Below, piece after piece: positions 44,486 to 52,284 of a stretch of 62,580 bases of DNA; positions within the stretch are counted from its first letter, which is position 1, and the number at the start of each line of letters is the position of its first letter. The translations under genes and the position numbers were made by a program. The stretch lies in assembly GCA_018712545.1 (NCBI GenBank), contig DVGV01000020.1, positions 1 through 62,580 on the forward strand, written 5' to 3'. This stretch comes from Candidatus Coprenecus merdigallinarum (GTDB taxonomy: Bacteria; Bacteroidota; Bacteroidia; Bacteroidales; UBA932). A model generated the notes under the pieces. The model saw only the letters and a program-made list of their open reading frames with translations. It was not told where the DNA came from and made no database searches.

Positions 44486-45265
44486 ATGAGCGCTAAAGTC
44501 CGCAATAAAATAGAATTTCTAGGGACAGGCACCTCCCAGGGCATGCCCATCATCGGCTGCTCCTGCCCCGTCTGCCGCTCGGACGACTTCCACGACAAGC
44601 GGCTGAGAACCTCCGCATACATCGAATACGGGGGTCTGAGACTGGTGGTGGACGCCGGCCCGGACTTCCGGCAGCAGATCCTGCGCAGCGGTATCCGGGA
44701 GCTGGACGCCGTGCTGCTCACCCACATGCACAAGGACCACACCGGCGGACTGGATGACGTACGGGCCTTCAACTACTTCATGCACCGGGCCTTCCCCATC
44801 TACGCCGAGCCCATCGTCCAGGAATCTCTCAAACGGGAATACGCCTACGCCTTCGGCGACCACCGCTACCCCGGAGTTCCGGACTTCGTCCTGCACACCA
44901 TCGGAGAGGAACCATTCAGCATCGGTGGAGTGGAGATAGTCCCCGTGCGGGCCATGCACTACAAGCTGCCCATACTGGGATTCCGATTCGGCCGCCTTGG
45001 CTATCTGACCGACGCCAACTACATCTCCGAAGAGTCCATAGAGCGCTTCCGGGGAGTGGACATCTTCGTAGTCAGCTGTATCCGAAGGACCCCGCACATC
45101 TCCCATTTTTCCCTGGACGAGGCCCTGGAGGTCTGCCGCAGGGTCGGTGCCCGCAGAAATTTCCTGACCCACCTGTCACATCAGCTGGAGAGATACGAGG
45201 ATCTGTGCAGAACATTACCGGAATGGGTAGAACCGGCCTATGACGGTCTATCCCTTAGCTTTTAA
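44486..45265 (+). CDS. Metallo-beta-lactamase-fold hydrolase (PhnP-like)
   Basis: A 259-residue MBL-fold enzyme. The metal motif is LLTHMHKDHTGGLDD (His80, His82, Asp84, His85); further ligands are in PVRAMHYKLP, GYLTDANYIS and THLSHQLE. GTGTSQGMPIIGCSCPVC near the N-terminus with its Cys pairs is characteristic of the PhnP/lipoyl-octanoyltransferase-type group, which includes cyclic phosphodiesterases. Substrate unknown. The ATG is only 6 bases after the promoter box. Confidence 0.88.
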   Translation: MSAKVRNKIEFLGTGTSQGMPIIGCSCPVCRSDDFHDKRLRTSAYIEYGGLRLVVDAGPDFRQQILRSGIRELDAVLLTHMHKDHTGGLDDVRAFNYFMHRAFPIYAEPIVQESLKREYAYAFGDHRYPGVPDFVLHTIGEEPFSIGGVEIVPVRAMHYKLPILGFRFGRLGYLTDANYISEESIERFRGVDIFVVSCIRRTPHISHFSLDEALEVCRRVGARRNFLTHLSHQLERYEDLCRTLPEWVEPAYDGLSLSF

Positions 45266-45275
45266 AAGGGTTTTA

Positions 45276-45307
45276 TTTGCTTTTTCAAATTATTTGCCTT
45301 ATCTTTA
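45276..45307 (+). promoter_or_regulatory. Two-box promoter of the MaoC gene
   Basis: TTTG (45276-45279), 20 bases, TATCTTTA (45300-45307), one base off the -7 consensus. The ATG is 26 bases later. Confidence 0.6.
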
Positions 45308-45333
45308 TAGGGTTAATCCAAAATCCACATGTT

Positions 45334-45753
45334 ATGATCAAAGAACACGACACCTATGACTACAACACTGTCTTTACTGACAAAGACGCCGAAGTCTATG
45401 CTAAACTGACGGATGACTACAACCCCATCCACATAGACCGTGAATATGCCACCGGTACCGAGTTCGGCAAGCCGGTTGCTCAGGGAGTTCTTATCCTCTG
45501 TGCTTTCGCCAAAGTATTCGGAACTATGTGGCCCGCGGACAAGCTGGCTTACTTCATCTCACAGAACGTAACCTACCTCCGCCCCGTCTACATCAACGAG
45601 CCCTATCACATCCGCTTCGAGTGCACCAGCGTGGACCACAAGAGGATGATCGGTACCCTCGTCGGCACAATGAGGGACAAGGACGGCAACAGTGTGGTTA
45701 TTACCGAGGCCCGTATCTTCTCCAGGGAGCATTTCTCGGCTCCTGCAGTCTGA
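45334..45753 (+). CDS. MaoC-like (R)-enoyl-CoA hydratase/dehydratase
   Basis: A 139-residue single hot-dog-fold protein. The hydratase-2 motif is present: LTDDYNPIHIDREYA with the catalytic Asp and His, then FGKPVAQGVLILCAFAKVFG. It probably hydrates or dehydrates an acyl-CoA (or acyl-ACP) as a dimer in the cytoplasm; the exact substrate is open. I start it at ATG 45334, since a longer frame from 45277 would read through the promoter. It is monocistronic and ends in a strong bidirectional terminator. Confidence 0.88.
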   Translation: MIKEHDTYDYNTVFTDKDAEVYAKLTDDYNPIHIDREYATGTEFGKPVAQGVLILCAFAKVFGTMWPADKLAYFISQNVTYLRPVYINEPYHIRFECTSVDHKRMIGTLVGTMRDKDGNSVVITEARIFSREHFSAPAV

Positions 45754-45768
45754 CGTCATGTGGAAATT

Positions 45769-45809
45769 AAAAAGCCTCCGTACTTCCTTCACGAGTACGG
45801 AGGCTTTTT
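45769..45809. terminator. Bidirectional terminator between maoC-like and DUF5723 genes
   Basis: A perfect 16-bp stem AAAAAGCCTCCGTACT (45769-45784) / AGTACGGAGGCTTTTT (45794-45809) with a 9-base loop. The A and T runs make it work in both directions; it ends next to the stop of the leftward gene. Confidence 0.93.
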
Positions 45810-45810
45810 A

Positions 45811-47229
45811 TTAGTATCTGCTGTTTGTTCCGCCGAGGGATATCGTAAGACCGAAGTTGACGTCCAGCATCACCTTGCGGGACGGTACGGGCAGCTTGAG
45901 ACCGTCAAGTTTAAGAGCCGTGTAGTTCAGCGGTGTATAGTCGCTGCCGACAAATATTCCGACACCCTTCCTGGGCACGAATGTAATCAGCCATCCGAAT
46001 GTCGAATGGGTCCTGAGGAGGGAGTAGGACAATGCGATGTCGAAACAGCGGACAGGAGCATAGTTCCAGGCAAGGGTCAGTTCGTTCTGAGTACGGAAAC
46101 GTCCGAAACGGGCCGAATACAGCAGGCCGACATTCATCTTGTCCTCGAGGAACGAATAGTCCACACCGGCATGCAGGGTCGCGGCCAGTGCTCCGCTCTG
46201 CGCCTTGCTCACTTCCTGCTCCTTGAAAGAAGCCATCATCAGGTCCTCCGTCAGGCTCTTCAGCTGAGAGTCGAAGTCCGTATCTGCACCGATGTCCTCA
46301 AAGCCCTCAAAGCGCACGTCCCCGTCAGCTGTAAGCACGCGGGACTTGTTCTTTCCATAGGAGATAAACCCTAGGTCAGTGACGGACACGGAGAACCGCA
46401 GACCGTCCACGGGGGTACCTTCTGATATCGTATACTCCGCACCCAGGTCGAACGACATTCCGAAACCGCCGAGGCCGAGAGTTGACGCGTCGAAGTTCAC
46501 TCCGTCCACATAGCCTTCCTCATTGAACCTGGGGACAAGTCCGCCTCCGAGAATCGATGCGGAGCCCAGAGCGGACACCTGCCAGCTCTGGGAGCTGAGA
46601 TTCATATCCATCCGGTCTATCTTCATCTGGATATCGGCCACACTGGCAAGCAGGTTGACCTTACCTCCTACCCTCAGGCCTCTGACATAGTCGTCCAGAC
46701 CGCGGGAATAACCCACGGACACACGGCCGAAAGCCTGGGCTCCCAGAGCCAGATTCCGTATGGAATAGGACTGCGGATCCGCCGCCATGCCGTCTTTCAT
46801 GAACCTGAAGAGCTCCTTCGGCACGGAGCCGTCCACATTGACATCCACGCCCAGCGAGACAGTCCAGAAGGCGTCCTTGCCGGTAAACCATCCGGCATCG
46901 ACTATATTGTAGCCGAAATTGAGATTGACGTCGCTGTAGTCATTAAGTCCTGACAGGAATGCCTCTGAGCTTACCTGCTCATTGAGGAAAAGGCCTGTCT
47001 TGCCGTTAGACAGCGGAAAGAGGAATGATTCCGGGCCGAAATTGGTGCCCATGTTTATATTGAAACCGCTCAGCAGCGGTACGCCGACATAGCCCTGGTC
47101 AGGGGCAAACGCGGGATTGAGATAGTGGTTCTGCGTAGAGTTCCTGACAAAGTAGCTCGTCCTGGTCTGCGCACCGGCGACTGCCGCTGCCAGAAACGCC
47201 GTCATGGCGACAATAAGTGTCTTTTTCAT
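45811..47229 (-). CDS. DUF5723 family outer-membrane protein
   Basis: A 472-residue exported protein (signal peptide MKKTLIVAMTAFLAAAVAGAQ). The mature chain alternates aromatic and polar residues as in beta-barrels, with NHYLNPAFAPDQGYVGVPLLSGFNINMG near the start and ending VMLDVNFGLTISLGGTNSRY. I assign it to DUF5723, a Bacteroidetes family related to PorP/SprF-like barrels. Function is unknown. It lies 6 bases after a lipoprotein gene, so the two are probably partners in the outer membrane. Confidence 0.78.
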   Translation of the reverse strand: MKKTLIVAMTAFLAAAVAGAQTRTSYFVRNSTQNHYLNPAFAPDQGYVGVPLLSGFNINMGTNFGPESFLFPLSNGKTGLFLNEQVSSEAFLSGLNDYSDVNLNFGYNIVDAGWFTGKDAFWTVSLGVDVNVDGSVPKELFRFMKDGMAADPQSYSIRNLALGAQAFGRVSVGYSRGLDDYVRGLRVGGKVNLLASVADIQMKIDRMDMNLSSQSWQVSALGSASILGGGLVPRFNEEGYVDGVNFDASTLGLGGFGMSFDLGAEYTISEGTPVDGLRFSVSVTDLGFISYGKNKSRVLTADGDVRFEGFEDIGADTDFDSQLKSLTEDLMMASFKEQEVSKAQSGALAATLHAGVDYSFLEDKMNVGLLYSARFGRFRTQNELTLAWNYAPVRCFDIALSYSLLRTHSTFGWLITFVPRKGVGIFVGSDYTPLNYTALKLDGLKLPVPSRKVMLDVNFGLTISLGGTNSRY

Positions 47230-47235
47230 CTTCCG

Positions 47236-48978
47236 TCAGTCTTTATTGTTCAAATCCAGTGTAATACCGCCGGGCACACCCAGCACAAGGTCAGCTCTTA
47301 TGGACGAGCTGTCCGATAGAGGCAGTCCTGGTTCCTGTCCGGGAAGCAGGCTGTACTTCAGGACTACGGCATATATATCCTCGGCGATGTCAGTTCTGCT
47401 GACAGTGATGTCCAGAGGTGTCATCCGGGGCTCCAGGCCGGAATCCGTGCTCCCGATCAGCTGACTCACAGCCGGAATATCCAGCATGTTGAGCGATGCA
47501 TCGAGGAAGCATACCGACAGCTCGACGTCAACGGGGATGGTGCTGTAAACCTCCCCGCTGAGGTTCATGTCGGCAGAGCGGACAATAGTTGACATTATCT
47601 CCGGCATATCCTTGAGAGTATCGCAGAGAGATATGTACAGCCCGTCTCCGAAGGAGAAAGGTATGTTGAAGTCAAAGCTGCCTGTAATCTGATAGTCCCT
47701 GCCGCAGTCTACCGTCACATCAGCACCGCTGTCCGTCCCGGCTCCCACATTTACGTTCACGGCATCGGGAATCCGCCTGAGAAGTCCCTTGACATCAGCC
47801 TGAAGCCACTCGTAGCCTGACGGGAGGTCTGAAGGCAGCTCATTTGATATCCAATAAGACGATGTCTGCTCCTGATCCGCGCTGGACGATGCGCGCACGG
47901 GCATCCCCACATGCAGTCCGTCGCCGTTTCCACCGGCGAATACGGGCGTGAGGCCGGCGCTGATGTTTACAGGAACCGTCGAGTTGGTGGTGATGGATGC
48001 GCTGATTGCCGGAGCATAGAAGTCGAGATTGACGTCATCGCCCTTGAGAATATCAGGGATATCGTCGATTTCTATGGTCTCGGTGACCGGATCGACAGTC
48101 ACATCTACCCTGCCCTCAAAGGATATGGGATAGAGCTGTCCGTCCGCATCTCCCGCATGGACATTCAGACTGGCCGTCAACTCCGCTCCCGATACTGCCG
48201 GCACCTCCTCGGCGTTCACATAAAGCACGAAGCGGCGTACCGCAAAATCATCACTGAAAGTGAACGGCTGCTCCTGCCCTTCGACGTAGTCAAATTCTAT
48301 GGAAGCAAGTCTGATCGGCTGGAAGTCCACAGACCCGTCACTTCTGACAGAGCCGGTATAGGTAATGACATTGCCTTGAATCATTGAGGACTCCTCAAAA
48401 ACATACCGGTCCGGAACCTCTATCTGAACCTCGGCCCTCAGGGATGGGGGCAGCGGACTGCCGCAGCTGAGCCTGACATCGGGTATGATATACGCATTTT
48501 CCAGATTTATCCGGTATATCCTTACAAGTCCCTTCTCTCTGGCCTCCTCAAAACTGAACTCATAGGTAAATGACTCGTTCATCCCGAGGTCCAGCTCAAG
48601 CTCCCCGCTGCCGGGATCAGCTCCTCCGAACTCGGGAAATGTCAGTGACACATCCGACAGATAATGGGACAGCCCCTCGACTGTCAGCTGATCTGTGAAA
48701 TCGCTCAATGCCACCGTCTGACCGAATGTCTCGGAGAATTCAATATAGTAGTTGCCGTTTCCGTCAACCTTGATGACATCGCTCTCCGAAAGATTCATAA
48801 AATCTCCCAGAGTCATCTCCTTAGTAGAACCTAGAGGCAGGCTCAGGGCCTCGCCTCCGAGAGTGACGTTCTTGTCCAGACCGTCACCGCTCAAGTCCAT
48901 CTCCGTCGTACAGGACGACAGAGATGCCGCCGTAACGGCTGCAGCCGTCACAACTTTCATCAATCTTAATAACCTCAT
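47236..48978 (-). CDS. Unrecognised lipoprotein of 580 residues
   Basis: I do not recognise the family. The N-terminus is a lipoprotein signal (VVTAAAVTAASLSSC, lipidated Cys about residue 22), so the protein is membrane-anchored. The acidic mature chain has many beta strands in Ig-like repeats (for example VTVDPVTETIEIDDIP, PVNISAGLTPVFAG, IPVDVELSVCFLDASLNMLDIP) and no enzyme motif. It is paired with the DUF5723 barrel, 6 bases apart. Start may instead be the ATG at 48960; both give a usable signal. HMA gene lies 22 bases upstream on the same strand. Confidence 0.75.
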   Translation of the reverse strand: MRLLRLMKVVTAAAVTAASLSSCTTEMDLSGDGLDKNVTLGGEALSLPLGSTKEMTLGDFMNLSESDVIKVDGNGNYYIEFSETFGQTVALSDFTDQLTVEGLSHYLSDVSLTFPEFGGADPGSGELELDLGMNESFTYEFSFEEAREKGLVRIYRINLENAYIIPDVRLSCGSPLPPSLRAEVQIEVPDRYVFEESSMIQGNVITYTGSVRSDGSVDFQPIRLASIEFDYVEGQEQPFTFSDDFAVRRFVLYVNAEEVPAVSGAELTASLNVHAGDADGQLYPISFEGRVDVTVDPVTETIEIDDIPDILKGDDVNLDFYAPAISASITTNSTVPVNISAGLTPVFAGGNGDGLHVGMPVRASSSADQEQTSSYWISNELPSDLPSGYEWLQADVKGLLRRIPDAVNVNVGAGTDSGADVTVDCGRDYQITGSFDFNIPFSFGDGLYISLCDTLKDMPEIMSTIVRSADMNLSGEVYSTIPVDVELSVCFLDASLNMLDIPAVSQLIGSTDSGLEPRMTPLDITVSRTDIAEDIYAVVLKYSLLPGQEPGLPLSDSSSIRADLVLGVPGGITLDLNNKD

Positions 48979-49000
48979 TGTATTAACTTAAATATTCCTG

Positions 49001-49213
49001 TTAGTCTTCCAGAATGTAATCGCCCGCCTTGTCCGATATGACTGCCTGAAGTTCTTCCTTGGTGTACACCTTGTCTGTGAACTCAATCTCCGCCTGTGCG
49101 GGTTCCAGGGTTACGGAAGCCTTGATTCCCTGAACTGAGTCCAGGGCTTTCTGAACATGCATGACGCAGTGACTGCAGGCCATGCCTTTAATTTTATAAA
49201 CAGCTTTAGTCAC
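49001..49213 (-). CDS. Heavy-metal-associated (HMA) domain protein, copper-chaperone-like
   Basis: A 70-residue protein forming one HMA ferredoxin-like domain. The metal site is KGMACSHCVMHVQKAL (Cys13, Cys16), as in CopZ/Atx1-type copper chaperones and P-type ATPase N-domains. It is free-standing and cytoplasmic; no CopA ATPase is nearby, so its partner is unknown. It has its own -7 box. Confidence 0.9.
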   Translation of the reverse strand: MTKAVYKIKGMACSHCVMHVQKALDSVQGIKASVTLEPAQAEIEFTDKVYTKEELQAVISDKAGDYILED

Positions 49214-49242
49214 AGTTATATTACTTTAAAATATTCCGGGCG

Positions 49243-49250
49243 CAAATATA
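49243..49250 (-). promoter_or_regulatory. -7 box of the HMA gene
   Basis: Minus strand TATATTTG, 29 bases before the ATG. A second overlapping-type box, TATTTTTG, is at 49260-49253. Confidence 0.5.
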
Positions 49251-49260
49251 GCCAAAAATA

Positions 49261-52200
49261 TCAAACCTGCACCACACCTTCCTCTCCATACCAGAGATAC
49301 CCCTCCACATCCGCGTAGCCCATACCGCGCAGCAGGTCCATATAGCCGGTGACCTGTCTGACATGCTCCCGCTCCCTCATACGTCCGAACTTATAGTCAA
49401 CCACCACCGCCTTTCCGCCTGAGCCGAACATAATCCTGTCCGGACGGTAGCTGTCCCCTCCTGGAGCCAGGATAGGAGCCTCGGTCATAAGGGAATAGGT
49501 ACCGTCAAACCAGTGACGGTCCCGGACCCCCCGCACCATCTCCGACAGACGGCCGAGCACACCGTCCCCGTCTTTCCGCGGAAGAATGCCCTCATCCACC
49601 GCACGGCACACGGCCTTTCCAAGGTCAGCCTCCGTCTCCACCTCCGCGAGAATCCTGTGCAGCACTATACCCCGCATCCGGACTCCATCCTTGTGGAAGA
49701 ACTCCTCCGAGGGCATGGACAGCCGCAGTCTGTCCCCGATGGCCACTGACGGCACGTCCCCCATCTCCAGATTCTCAACACCCTCCGTTCCTCCTTTTTT
49801 ATACTCGGGAGAAGTCCAGTCTCCCAGCTCGTAGACATTGTCCCTGAGCTCCGACGACAGATGAGAGTAGAGAATATGGGACACGGACGACGGGGAGACA
49901 CCGCCTGATGCTGTATGCCGTACGACAGCGAATATCAGCAGCTCCTGCACCGCCCGGGTAAACGCCACATAGGCCACGTTGACGGCATCTACGGCACTGT
50001 AGAGCATCTCCCTCCTGTAGTCATCGGCGAAGACCGTCTGTTCCAGACTGCTGCGGCACTCCAGAGGATAGACCGGCAGCATATCGAACGGAGGAACGGA
50101 AGAGCCGCACCATATATACTTGGCCGAATTGCCCCTGGAAGCGAATGGAATCTGCAGGTAGGGAATGATGACTGCCTTGAATTCAAGCCCTTTGGACTTG
50201 TGTATAGTAATCACGCGCAAGGCATCACGGCCCTCCGGAGCCGAGACGGAGCGGTCCGTGCCCTCGGAGTCCCACCAGCGGAGAAAACCCGTGACATCGG
50301 ACCCCTCGGTACCCACGTATTCCAGAACGCAGTCCAGAAAAGCGTTGACAAATGCGGATCCGCCGTCCTCCTGGACACCGGAACGGTTACGGAGCAAGTT
50401 CTCGCAGATATTGTAGAGGGACTTATCCGATGCGGTGTCCCTGCCGGAGGCTATCTCTCTGAGACTGTCTACCGTACGGCGCACCGCGGCCGAGGAGGAT
50501 ATCCTCAGGGAATCCTCTGTCATGATACTGTACCCCGCCGCTATCAGCAGATCCGAGATTGCGGCGCCCTCGGCCCTGGTGCGGACCAGAAAGGCTATGT
50601 CGCCCGGACGGTAACCATGTTCCAGAAGAGTACGGACAGCCTCGAGTATCCCCTCCAGGTATGCGTCCTCCTCCATAACAGAATTATTGCCCTCGGTAAA
50701 TGTGACCTTTATGTGACCTGACGGACGGCTGCTTCCCTCAGGGACAGCCTGGACGGCATCGGAGTAGATGCGGCCTATGAGCTCATCACCGGTCAAGGAC
50801 CCCATGGCTCCGAAGAAGGAATTATTGAAGGAGACCACCTCCGCGGAGCTGCGCCAGTTGTAGGCCAGGGTCTCCTGACGGACCTTGCGCGGATCGAAAC
50901 GCGAGGCTATCTCCGTATCCAGAAGACTCCAGTCAGAACCCCGCCAGCGGTAGATACTCTGCTTTACATCGCCTACTATGAGGCACGGATGACCGGCGTC
51001 CACGCTGTCACGGAGCAAGGGCTCGAAGTTATCCCACTGCATGCGGGATGTGTCCTGAAACTCGTCCAGCAGATAGTTGTCCAGCCGCGAGCCCACGCGC
51101 TCATATATAAAAGGAGTGTCACTGCCGTCGATGATGTCCGACAGGAAACGGGGAGTGTCGGAGAGCAGGACCAGGTTATTGCGGCGACAGTGGTCGCGGA
51201 CCTGAGTCTCTATGTCGCTCAGGATGCCGGCGACAGAGAGATTGCGAAGAATCTCCAGCGCGGTGTAATATTTCTCGAACTCTTTCAGGCGCCCGGGGCT
51301 GGAAGCCCTTCGGACCAGGTCAGTCAGACCTGCCTGACAGGCGGCAGTTATATCCGGTATTCTGGCCCTGGCCGATGAGGCGCACCACTTCCCGGGGTCC
51401 ACGTCCGCCATGCCGGCGAATGTATCCGAAGGGACTTCATAACGGCCGTCACGCAATTTGGCGAAATAATTCATGAACGAGCGGGAGCCTCCCTTGAAAT
51501 CCGACGGCACCAGGTCATAACGGGACATTATAGCTGACGCCTCGTCAGCCATCCTGCAGCTCTCCTCGCGGAAATCCTTGACCACCTTGCGCATGACCTC
51601 CGCGCACTCTGCTATGGACGCCCTGTCCGCCAGCTCTATACCAGCCCCGCGGACGGCCAGCTTGAACGGTTCCTTGAAAAGCTCCGAGCCAAGACGCAGC
51701 AGCTGCGGCACGCTGTTCCAGTCCCGTCCGCTCTCCACAGCCTCCACTGACAGGTCTATGAGCCACTTGAGCAGCTCCTCGTTGTCATCAATCGAGTTCA
51801 TAAGTCCGTCCACAGCAATGTTCAGTATGCTGTCATCGTTGATCTCCACATTGTAGGACGAGAAATGCCCTGTCTCCATGGCGAAAGCCCGCAGCACCTG
51901 CTGGAAGAAACGGTCTATAGTACTGATATTGAACAGTGAATAATCATTCAGAATGGCCGGAAGCAGGGCCGCCGCATGAGATCGGACAGCCTTTTCCACA
52001 GCCCCGGCAGTGCAGCCGCCGGCCTTCATGCCCGCAAATCTTCCCGTCTCCGCGAGTTCTTCCATAAACGGAGATTTCTCCCCTGAGGCTATCCGGTGCA
52101 GCTCCTCGAGAATCCTCTGCTTCATCTCTCCGGTGGCCTTGTTCGTGAATGTCACCGCCAGAATAGACTTGTAGCGGTCAATACCGCCGCTGAAAAGCAT

Positions 52201-52269
52201 CCGCAGATACTCCCCGGTAAGCTTATGGGTCTTGCCCGACCCGGCCGACGCCTTGCATATCTCCAGCAT
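49261..52269 (-). CDS. AddA-like UvrD helicase-nuclease
   Basis: A 1002-residue protein: UvrD/Rep-type helicase fused to a C-terminal PD-(D/E)XK nuclease. Walker A is KASAGSGKTHKLT (Lys13) at the very N-terminus; Walker B is LLDEFQDTS (Asp402, Glu403); later motifs include YRWRGSDW, RVITIHKSKGLEFKAVIIP and VNVAYVAFTRAVQELL. The nuclease motif VVVDYKFGR has Asp958 and Lys960. With the next gene upstream it forms an AddAB-type complex that resects double-strand breaks for recombination and degrades foreign linear DNA. It lies 15 bases after the AddB-like gene. Confidence 0.9.
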   Translation of the reverse strand: MLEICKASAGSGKTHKLTGEYLRMLFSGGIDRYKSILAVTFTNKATGEMKQRILEELHRIASGEKSPFMEELAETGRFAGMKAGGCTAGAVEKAVRSHAAALLPAILNDYSLFNISTIDRFFQQVLRAFAMETGHFSSYNVEINDDSILNIAVDGLMNSIDDNEELLKWLIDLSVEAVESGRDWNSVPQLLRLGSELFKEPFKLAVRGAGIELADRASIAECAEVMRKVVKDFREESCRMADEASAIMSRYDLVPSDFKGGSRSFMNYFAKLRDGRYEVPSDTFAGMADVDPGKWCASSARARIPDITAACQAGLTDLVRRASSPGRLKEFEKYYTALEILRNLSVAGILSDIETQVRDHCRRNNLVLLSDTPRFLSDIIDGSDTPFIYERVGSRLDNYLLDEFQDTSRMQWDNFEPLLRDSVDAGHPCLIVGDVKQSIYRWRGSDWSLLDTEIASRFDPRKVRQETLAYNWRSSAEVVSFNNSFFGAMGSLTGDELIGRIYSDAVQAVPEGSSRPSGHIKVTFTEGNNSVMEEDAYLEGILEAVRTLLEHGYRPGDIAFLVRTRAEGAAISDLLIAAGYSIMTEDSLRISSSAAVRRTVDSLREIASGRDTASDKSLYNICENLLRNRSGVQEDGGSAFVNAFLDCVLEYVGTEGSDVTGFLRWWDSEGTDRSVSAPEGRDALRVITIHKSKGLEFKAVIIPYLQIPFASRGNSAKYIWCGSSVPPFDMLPVYPLECRSSLEQTVFADDYRREMLYSAVDAVNVAYVAFTRAVQELLIFAVVRHTASGGVSPSSVSHILYSHLSSELRDNVYELGDWTSPEYKKGGTEGVENLEMGDVPSVAIGDRLRLSMPSEEFFHKDGVRMRGIVLHRILAEVETEADLGKAVCRAVDEGILPRKDGDGVLGRLSEMVRGVRDRHWFDGTYSLMTEAPILAPGGDSYRPDRIMFGSGGKAVVVDYKFGRMREREHVRQVTGYMDLLRGMGYADVEGYLWYGEEGVVQV

Positions 52270-52284
52270 ATTCTATAATTTTAT

